NCBI GenBank assembly: GCA_030144725.1
Contig: JASKMD010000020.1
Span: 4,792,703-4,856,702 of the forward strand
Direction: 5' to 3'
Origin: Haematococcus lacustris
Taxonomy: Eukaryota > Chlorophyta > Chlorophyceae > Chlamydomonadales > Haematococcaceae
Length of the DNA: 64,000 nucleotides
Part shown: positions 55,733 to 64,000 of the stretch, piece after piece
Layout: each line of letters begins with the position of its first letter
How positions within the stretch are numbered: position 1 is the first letter of the stretch
Position numbers and translations under genes: made by a program
Notes under the pieces: model-generated
The model's database searches: none
Seen by the model: only the letters and a program-made list of their open reading frames with translations
Told to the model about the DNA's origin: nothing

Positions 55733-58700
55733 TCACATGACGTCCTTCTCATCCAGTCCCAGCCGGGCTAGCAGGTCGTGCCAGCGCTGGGGCTCCTCGT
55801 CAAAGATGTAGGTCATGGGCAGCACCAGCACGCCACTGCCCCCAAGCTGCAGCGCACACGCAGGCAGGCCAGCACAGTGCATCGCAGTGTCGATGACATT
55901 GTGCAGTGACAGTGCAGCGCACACGCAGGCAGGGCAGGGCAGGGCAGGGCAGCACCACCTGCTGCCCCTGAGTGGCTTTGGCCCACCTTCTGCAGGGCCT
56001 TGACGGAGGAGTACAGCTGCTTCTTGCGTACACAGATGGTGGCGGCGTAAAAGTGCTCCTGGACGCCGTTGCTGCCTGATGAGGCCACATTGTAGACGGG
56101 GCTGATGGTGGGGCCCTGCGGCAACAAGGTGAGCATGATCGCACACATCTCCAATGCTAACCCTGATCATCACCTAACCCTAACCCCACCACATCACCCG
56201 CACTAATGATGATGATGGCATTACCTTGCATGTCCGCTGCATGTCTGCTGTATGAAGGAAAGGAAGTGAGAAATGTGATAGGTGTGAAGGTAGAGAAGGG
56301 ACGGGAAGGTGTGGAAGGAAGGGAGGTTCAGGAGACACTTGCTTAGACTGGGGCTATGCGGAGAAAGAGGCGGGCATCATGGTGTGTGTGTCGACATTGT
56401 AAACCAGAGCTTAAACAGAGGTGGTGACCTTGGAAGCATTGTGGGTGGTTCCACCCTGTCTGCCCTACCACTAGATTAGTGCGTGTGAGGTGCTCAGGCA
56501 TGACAGCATTGCTGCGCTGCAGGGGCCACAACCCATGATCCAGGGCGTGGGCTGTGCAGGGATTGAGCCCTGGACCTGTGGAGCAGTGCCTGGTGCGTTG
56601 CTGGGCTGCAGGCGGCTGTGCAGCGAGCAGGGTGCCTCTGGCCTGCCTACATGACATCACTGTAGCTTTGTGACTTTAGGCTTCTACTTGAGCAGTGGGC
56701 CTGCGCAAGGCCGAGCTACGCACTTCAGGTCGTAGATTTGTGTGGGGCATGTTGCATTGTGTTTAAACAAGAACCAGGCATGTGGACCACGGGAAGTCTC
56801 ATCCCTGGTTCGTACACACACAATGCCATGGCACACGGCTACAGCGGCACACCAGCTGCTGCGCTGCAACTAGCGTACGTGGTAACTCCATGACAGCACC
56901 AGACGCTGGTGGGGGTGCATGGGTGCCTTCGCTTGTGTCTTAGCTTGCTCTGGGGCCCTGGGGCCATGCGGCCATGGGGCGTAGTACATCGTGCCTAGTG
57001 TAGACCTGTGTGTAGCCCTAGAGGGGGGTGGCTAAGTGATGTAGAAGTGCATGGTAGCCTGCTAGGGACCCTGCATGCAGTGGAGGCCGGGCAGTGAGGC
57101 CAGGCAGTGAGGCCGGGCAGTCCAGGCCAGCTGGCCAGCCATCCAGCCTCCAGCCATCCAGACTGCCATGGCACCTACAACCTCTCTTTTGAACTAGCCA
57201 GCCAGACCACCTGCTCAGCCACCCACCATGCCTGCCCCACCACCACTGCTTGCGCAGGAGCCCACTTCCTTGAGACTGCCCATCCCTCCCATCCCTTCCC
57301 CTACATGCAGCCCCACCGGAGCCCAGCCCACCAGACTGTCATGGCAACGTGTCACCTCGTAAGGTAGCAAGCCAGCCCCCCAACCTCCTCACCGGACTGA
57401 CCACACACAAACACCTGCCCCTGCCACCCACCTGCAGCCCCTGCAGTCCAGGTGCCTGCAGCAGACATGCTGCTACCTCCTCCGCACTGCTGCCCCGCAT
57501 GTTCACAATCACGCTGTAGTACTGCTCCGCCTTCAGATGTGCGTCAAAGCGCTCAATCAGCTCATGCACCACCTGCACGGCACTCAGGCAGCAGCAGACA
57601 GTGGCAGCAGCAGCAACAGCAGACAATGGCAGCAGCAAAAGCAGCAGCAACAGCTGGCAGTGGCAGCTGCAACAGCAAACAGTGGCAGCAGCAGCAGAAG
57701 CGGCCTTTGTCAGGGTGCTAGGTGAGGGAGATCAGGTGAGGTAGTTTAAGGCTCTGCTGTAGCTGTGCTGATGCCCTGACATGATCGCAGGCCAGTGCCA
57801 CCAGCCTTGCCCTACAGCACCCGCTTGACTGTAAACAGGCTACTGTCCTAGTCACCTCCGCCTTCTGGTGTGTCTCTACACAAACATCTTCTGGCGGCTT
57901 CAACACACAGGCCACCACTGGCAGGCCCGACTGCAGCACTCTACTGACAGCAAACAGGCCTCTGACCTCATCACCTTCACCTTGTCTAGTGCCACACATC
58001 ACAAACATCCCCTAGCAGCCTACACGGCCACCTGCTTGCTTCTTGCTCTTTGCTTATTGCGCCTTGCGCCTTGCCACACCCTCCCCTGCCACACCCTGCC
58101 ACACGCCAGCCCCCTGCCACCCACCAGCCCCCTGGCACACCCACGCACCATGAGCAGGCCGGGCCGATCCAGCAGTGAGCGCCTGTTGGCCACCAGGATG
58201 CCCTGGCTCTCCATCACCGTCCCGCCCCGCACCTCCTTCAGGTTGTTCTCCCTTAGCGTCACGCCAGTGGAGACCTGGATTGTCAGGGGGGACACAAACC
58301 AGCCAGGTCAAACTCAGGTCAAACACAAACCAGCCACGTCAAACACTAGTTAAACATAACCCAGCCATCAAACACAGGTCAAACACAATTCAGCCAGGTT
58401 AACAACTATTTAAGGTAGGTCAGATATCAGCTGGTCAGGGCAGGGGAAGATAGCCAGGTCAGGGCAGAGATTAGCTGGGTCAGGTCTGAGGGAGTAGGCA
58501 GGTCAGGCAGAACAAGGCGACAGGGTCCCTGCATGACTAAGTAACCATGCATTGCATCCCCATGCGCAGCGCACACATGCAGAGACCATGACTATGGCAC
58601 CAGCCAAGTCTGGGGGGTGCAGCAACGCTTTGCTGGCGTAGCAATTGTAGGTGACACCGAGCATACTGGGCAATGCTGCCCACATACAACACGTCACACC

Positions 58701-60559
58701 GTCACTCCGGCACTCCGGCGCACCAGATCCAATATGATGTCGGCCGACCCCATGGCGGGGGCCGCTTCCAGCGCGCCGTCAGCGCCCATCATGATGACGT
58801 GCTTAAAGCCATTTTTCCGGAAGAAGTTAGTCGCGATGTTGTGGTAGCCGGTCACCACTCGCAGCGGACTGTCCGCGGACCAGTTGGGCATGGCGCGCAG
58901 CTGGTCCAGCGTCTCGATGTCCGCAAACTTGCCGGTCATCGGGATGCCCAGCGCCAGCTTGCACTGCCCGAAGTTGAGAGCCTCGTGACACACGATGAGG
59001 TCTGGGTCGCCGTCGGCGAGCTCCGCGAACATGTCAGTGCCGACAATACCCAGGTCAATGTCACCGTACCGCAGCTTGCGAACGACATCGGATGCGCGCT
59101 GAAACCACACCTCCAGCGCAGGGATCTGCGTGTCCATGCGCCACGGCCTACCATGTCGGGAACCAGACCTCGGGAACCGCAGTATGCGACAGATTTGCCA
59201 CTCGTGTCACCTATCTTGGTCACTGTGCCAGGCTCTGAGCAAGACAGTAACTGGAGTTCAGCATCAAAGCAAACTGCGCAGCGCAATGCAAGGGAAGATG
59301 CCAGCCCTGTCACCAGCCCTACCCTAAGCCCACTACAGCATTGTAATGACTCAATACATCAGGCATTGGGGCGGGCAGCAGCAAGCAGTGGAAGGGCGGT
59401 GAAGCTGTCGAGGCTATTCAACAGGATGGCAGCAGGACAAGGCCGGGCAGGTGATAGCCAGCAGTGATGGCCAGCAGCGAAGGCAAAGGCAGTAGGGGAA
59501 AGGACAGGGGACGAGATGCCCTGGAAGGCTGAGCAGGGAACGGGGCGAAATGGGGCGAGGTGGGGTGGGGCTGGGAGCGGGGAAGGGGGGTGGTGGGAAA
59601 GAGGATGTGGGCGGGTGGGCAGTCACCTGTGGGATGGAGGCCACATACTGCCGCGGGTTTGGTTTATAGACTGACAAGGCCGACTCCTGCAAAGCAGCAG
59701 TCAGTGGAGCAGCAGCACAGCAGCAGAAACCCTCTGCTCAGCTGTGATCCCACATTACTGTGCTGAAACTGCCACATGCTCATCACTAAGCCGCCAGCAT
59801 TGCGTGACAGGTGTGACAGGGGTGGGTGTTTGCCCTGGGGTCTTGGCATTACACTGGCATGCCCAGCAGCTGCTAGCCTGACTTGCTGGAGTGACCACTA
59901 CGACTGTCAAGCGCAGACACCTTGCCAGCTCATTGCCTTTATTTCATAACTGGTTTCCAAGCAGCTGCTGCCTTGTCATGACCTGCAGGGCTGATACTGC
60001 GTGACGGCATGCCATTAACTGCAGACTGCTGCATGCGGTGGACTGCCCTGCACAGTTCAGAGTGTTACCTTTAGCAGCAGCATGGTGTCCTCAGCCATGC
60101 GCCCCTTGCTAGGCAGCCCCATCCTTAAGCTGGTGCGGGGAGCAGGCCGGGGCTTGGTGGTCACTACAGTGCACAAGCAGGCCCCGGCTAGCTTGCATGT
60201 GACGTACATGTGACGTACTTCATTTCTCAGCCAGTGTGAGTGGTGTGTTGCTTGTTGAAGATCATGGTCGACATGTACCCCAAATGACGAGTTATACAAG
60301 TCAGTAGGATTGCATTGGATGCGGCCATCCAACAGCTTGTACCTGCGCTCCCATGCGGCAAGCCGTCCACGGACCCCGTTACACCTAGGTCCTCTACTCT
60401 CTTGGTCAGGCTTTTCGCAACGACAGTGGCACAGCTGCTTGCAGCATGAAGCTTAGCCGCAATGTGACCTGTGCCAAACGAAGCTGACAGGGAGGGCCTG
60501 CTGAAAGCTCCGCAAGCTTCTGGTGTAGACCCGCGGATTGAAGTCCTGCTGTGCAGCAT
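55733..60559 (-). CDS. HISN1: ATP phosphoribosyltransferase (histidine synthesis, step 1), plastid
   Basis: Joins ATP and PRPP to make phosphoribosyl-ATP, the committed and histidine-inhibited step of histidine synthesis. Eight phase-consistent exons: 60559-60385, 60163-60069, 59686-59627, 59125-58724, 58274-58149, 57572-57432, 56115-55987, 55846-55733, giving 413 residues, close to the plant enzyme. The first 60 residues ([20 protein letters not shown]) look like a transit peptide. Conserved blocks: [41 protein letters not shown], the PRPP-region SADIILDLV followed by [26 protein letters not shown] in the regulatory region, and [17 protein letters not shown]. It is the long form with a C-terminal regulatory domain, so it should need no HisZ partner. 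The exon 1-2 junction (CTAG|GTGTAA to CTGTAG) is the least certain. The large introns hold CAG and TCAAACACAG-type repeats. Confidence 0.93.
57580..57705. repeat. CAG-rich patch in a HISN1 intron
   Basis: GGCAGCAGCAG and CAGTGGCAG words, the same vocabulary as the large CAG arrays at 19-24 kb, directly upstream (minus strand) of the exon beginning at 57572. Confidence 0.7.
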
Positions 60560-61554
60560 CCTTGGGTAAGTCCGCCGGCGGATGACCGCCTAATCACTGC
60601 CGCGACAGCTGCGAGCTTTGGCGGCAATTTGACGATCACAATCAACCCCACCCAGCTTGCGAGAGTTGCATGCAAGCAATCCGAAACTTATTCTTTGCTT
60701 CACATACTGCGGTCACTCCCTTCAATTGCCCTGCAAACCATTGGCGGACCCATTCATGTCACCACGTTCAGTTTAGCTGACGAGCAGCACGCCGTTACAA
60801 TGAGCGTGACTCAGCGCACACGCTAGCCCATGTAGACGCACACATGTTCAGAGGACCCGGATACGACAGCGAAGCAAACTAGCTGTGACCCACTACAAGC
60901 CGCAGCCTGGTGTTTGGCACATGCGCAGCGTCAGAAACGTCCACAGGCCGGGTAGCCTGCCGGGCGGCTTGGGGCTTTTCATTTGCGCACCAGTCCCCAC
61001 AACCTGCCTCGCCAAACACAATGCAGCCCGCCTGTTATGACCCTGTTACGGCTCCTGGGCATTCGTGCATTAAGTCGTCCCACATGAATGCTCCTCCTCA
61101 AGGCTTCTCCCTCTCAGTAGTCAATGTAGTCCTCCTTCTCCAACATTGACTACATTGGGAGAAGGTCAAAGGCCCGTACAAGAAGAGCCACAAGAGCTCT
61201 TGCTTATCGTGCACGCTGTGTGGCTAGCACCAAAGCCACAACCTTCAGGAGTTGTGCGTACATCTGCTGTCATCTGCTGTGGCAATGGAATAGGTGCGTG
61301 GCAGAAAACGCGCTCGCAGCAGGTGGCAAGAAGTGGTGGCGCAGGTATAGGTGTGTGACAAGACATCACACAGCACACAGCGCTAGCAGACGATTAGGAA
61401 GCGATGTGCAACGGACAGAATGGCTACGTAAGTGGGTAGCAGCTAACAGTTGCAGCTCACCTGGACGGTGTCTGCTGTGTGAGCCCACAAAGTGGATAGG
61501 AGGGGGCCCTGCTGACCACCTATACGTGTGCACAGACACCTATGAAGCTGCGGG
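60560..61554. other. 5' flank of HISN1 and unassigned DNA
   Basis: Must hold the HISN1 promoter near 60560-60900. Plus-strand frames at 60551-60826 and 60910-61149 have no recognised homology. A small hairpin (CCTTCTCC and GGAGAAGG) lies at 61133-61164. Confidence 0.4.
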
Positions 61555-61870
61555 CAGGGCGGGGCCGGTGGGCAGGCAGGTGGGCTGGGCAGGTGGCAGG
61601 GTAGGGCAGGTGGGCAGGGCAAGTAGGTGAGCAGGACAAGTAAGTGGGCAGGGCAAGTAGGCGATGCAGGCAAGCCAGGCTGGTGGGCAAGGCACAACAG
61701 AACGGGCAGGCATGTAGGCAGGCAGGCAGGTGGGCTGGCTGGCAGGCAAATGGGCAGGCTGACTGGTGGGCAGGCCAGCGGGCATGCATGCAGGTCATAG
61801 GGAGGCTGTCAGGTAGGCAAGCAGACAGACATGAAGGTTGGCAGGCCGGCAGGTGGAGGGTAGGTGGGTG
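61555..61870. repeat. GGCAGG / GGTGGGCAGGC degenerate tandem repeats
   Basis: Dozens of GGCAGG, GGTGGGC and GCAAGTAGG words in loose tandem, directly before the Fanzor-like C-terminal fragment. Confidence 0.75.
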
Positions 61871-61889
61871 GGCCAGTGTGGTAGCCTTT

Positions 61890-62250
61890 AAGAAGAAGAC
61901 TGTTTTTGACGCTGTACTAATTGGCACCCATGGCTGCAGGGCATTGGCTGCACCACGGTTTGGCTGCACCAAGTTTGCAGCTGAGCCCACCCAGCCCACC
62001 AAGGCTGAGCAGGCAGCTGAGCAAAGCAAGGGCAAGGCTGCCAAAGCCAAGCCAGCACCACAGCCAGGCAGGTGGCTTCAATGCAGCGCTGAACATGCAG
62101 CGCAATGGGGAGAGCAGGTGGCGCCCACTGGAGCTGTGCTGGTTGCCAAAGCAGACAGCTCTGCCACCCAAGGGCAAGGAGTACCCTGGCCTGGGCTACA
62201 AACGGTTGCGAGACAAGCCACCCAGCAGCAGCAGCAGCAGCAGTAGCAGC
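61890..62250 (+). pseudogene. Fanzor-like C-terminal fragment, frameshifted
   Basis: Upstream part in one frame: FKKKTVFDAVLIGTHGCRAL...FGCTKFAAEPTQP followed by a Lys/Ala-rich linker. Then, in the next frame, FNAALNMQRNGESRWRPLEL and KGKEYPGLGYKRLRDKPP. The NAALNM block resembles the RuvC-III motif (DRDxNAAxNM) at the C terminus of TnpB and Fanzor nucleases. The frame change falls exactly where the Asp-Arg-Asp would be, as if a few bases including those codons were lost. The paired Cys residues before it would suit the zinc ribbon of this family but are incomplete. Read as a dead fragment; no N-terminal part lies upstream. Confidence 0.5.
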
Positions 62251-64000
62251 CGCCTGCTGTGGCACAGTATTGTGCCCCCCTTTGTTGAGCTACTATCAGC
62301 TTACGATCATCGCATGTTTTTGATGCCAACTCTACTCAATAGCCCTCGCGGTCATGCAATAGTGTAGATGTTAGGCATTCATGCACCATGTCCATGTGCA
62401 TTGGGTATACTCCACACAGCCCATTAACACCATTTGAGTCGGGCCACTAGTGGTCCCTAACATTCCCACTAGTGATCGCTAGTGGCCACTATTGGTCTGG
62501 CTCAAATAGAGGCCCTAGTGAGGGACAAGGGGGCTGTTACTGCGAGCCCAACATCCATCAGGATCACTCCGTGCAGGAACAGGCTTACAGGAGCTTATCA
62601 GGTCACAATTACCAGGAGCTTCGAAGCAATGAACATAACCAGGAGCTTCGAAGAGATTGCACATAGTTTTGGCGCAAACCCAGCAAACCCATGACGGCCC
62701 ACAAACCCAGCAGGACGTCGCTGCCAGACAACACTCAGACTGTGCAAGTACCTGGTGCGTGTTAACATGGTCTTATGCCAGTGCGTGGCGCATGCAATTC
62801 AATCGAGAACACCTCCCTGGCTGAAAATGACCTTCAAGCATGCATGCCTATTGCATGCTCAATGCTTCTGTGTCGTACTGTATGCATTGCCGAGCGTCCA
62901 CCGTCAACCTCGAGGACCTGCGCAGTCGCAAGTGAGGCTCCGCACTTCATAGAACCGGCGCATGCCGCTCGTGTCTTTCGCGCATGATATTGTGGCTGCT
63001 GTTCTTGGGCGCTCCTGCGGCAGTAACCCTCCCCTCGGACCAGGCACATTCAGCCCACAGTGAGTTGACAGGATGTTATCGATCATTGCAGTAGAGTTAG
63101 TAGGGGCCAGGATACAGGGTGGTGGGCACCAAGACAAACAATTGAGCAAATGCATGTTTCATGTGTTGAGCAAGTACGTGGCTGCGCCATCTCACCACAT
63201 CATGTTACCTGCATAGATGCCACATGCAATCAGCATTGCCCATGCGCATGTACCCAGCATGTACCACAGTGTAAAGCATGCTGCCGGCATGCCATGCACC
63301 AGTCCCCACACATGCATTGCCCAACCTTGCCTTCATGGTTGCACCATTTCGTCCATCCTTTTCCTGCAGCCTGCAGTGCCTGCAATTTCATCTTTCTTGG
63401 CCATGCCCTATGCCCATGTCATGCACTTGCTGCCAGGTTGTAGGTGCCTATTCTGGTCCCCAGGTCCCTTAGTGTGGCTGCACCCCCCGCCTTATACAGG
63501 TGTGCATCTTGAGGTTGTGTCACTGCCGGCCCCTTCTCTTGCGTGAAGCCTCTCTCATCGAAAGGTGTGCCTTAGGTCTGTCCACTCACATGCATGTATG
63601 CTGCAACAGCTGCAACAAGCATCATCAGCAGTTCACGTATAGCATGTAATTGCTTGTCACCATGCAGCCAGTCATGCCGTTGCCAGTTGTCATTGAATTG
63701 TGGCTGCCTCTGCACCTGGGTGTTGCCATAGTTAGCTCCTCTGACACCTGCAATTGCTTTAGGTAGGACCATGTTGTTGTGCGCTGCACATGATCCGCCA
63801 ATCTATGCCAATCTATGCCAACATGAGTCCACCCTCGTTGTAGATGATCAACATGCGTCGGTTCTTCAGCGCCATGCCATGTGGTTCTCAGGACTATCAG
63901 CAACTCAGCCTTGTCTTCGTGTCACATGTGCGGTTTAATGGTGGAGTCGCCGCGGGCTTGGCTATTGTTGGCATCAGTCATTGGGTCACCACCACGGAGC
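62251..64000. other. Unassigned DNA
   Basis: No gene recognised. Visible features: serine-coding CAG run at 62221-62250; repeated ACTAGTG words at 62448-62490; direct repeats of ACCAGGAGCTTCGAAG at 62609-62655; CATGC-rich stretch at 63200-63310; and three CCAATCTATG words at 63797-63822. A minus-strand open segment (62904-63155) cannot be assigned. Confidence 0.4.

Noticed and set aside
60551..60826. Plus-strand frame of 91 codons divergent from HISN1
   Set aside because: Overlaps the HISN1 start exon and has no recognisable family or splice signals.
62472..62694. Plus-strand frame with ITRSFEAMNITRSFEE repeats
   Set aside because: The protein repeat comes from a direct repeat of a 16-bp word; no homology or gene context.

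Overview
The window is nuclear DNA of a GC-rich eukaryote, most likely a chlorophyte alga of the Chlamydomonadales. The genes are cut into many short exons (about 45-400 bp) with GT-AG introns. Several products carry organelle-targeting-like N termini: plastid-type ferredoxin-nitrite reductase, plant-type ATP phosphoribosyltransferase and mitochondrial-type threonine dehydrogenase. Introns and intergenic DNA are packed with G-rich hexamer satellites, (CAG)n arrays and other tandem repeats. A short interstitial TTAGGG tract resembles the human-type telomere reported for the Haematococcus/Chlorogonium lineage; placement near Haematococcus is an inference from this and from the transposon style. 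The sequence is draft, with a 500-base run of N at 30391-30890.

Layout. 1-1656: 5' part of a threonine 3-dehydrogenase gene (minus; continues off the left edge). 2436-9834: a 12-exon class II histone-deacetylase-like gene (plus), divergent from it, with several introns filled by hexamer or minisatellite repeats. 11473-16587: an eight-exon gene (minus) for a protein with two SpoVS-like domains; one intron holds a hAT transposase fragment and a TAGGG pentamer tract. 16519-24775: a transposon nest. A Fanzor-like gene (N-terminal half) is cut by a 3.94-kb terminal-inverted-repeat element made mostly of CAG arrays, followed by a second, truncated copy; a direct repeat of about 130 bp flanks the nest and overlaps the start exon of the SpoVS-like gene. 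24776-30390: a LINE (ORF1, in-frame UAG, ORF2) running into the gap. 30891-34830: CCCCCA satellite. 34850-39411: a second, frameshifted LINE that sits in another Fanzor-like gene fragment (39412-40105, minus). 40326-42095 and 53395-55164: two 1770-bp copies, in opposite orientation, of a DNA transposon with TA target duplication. Between them lie ferredoxin-nitrite reductase (14 exons, minus, 42679-48632), a transposase fragment, a palindromic MITE and about 3 kb with no recognised gene. 55733-60559: ATP phosphoribosyltransferase (8 exons, minus). 60560-64000: mostly unassigned, with a degenerate Fanzor C-terminal fragment near 61.9-62.25 kb.

The host genes are ordinary housekeeping loci: nitrite assimilation, the first step of histidine synthesis, threonine catabolism, protein or polyamine deacetylation, and one SpoVS-like protein of unknown role. 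There is no sign of an operon-like pathway. Exon chains given below were joined by hand from reading phase and splice consensus; those of the nitrite reductase, HISN1, deacetylase and SpoVS-like genes are phase-consistent from start to stop. The unusual content is the nested set of mobile elements.
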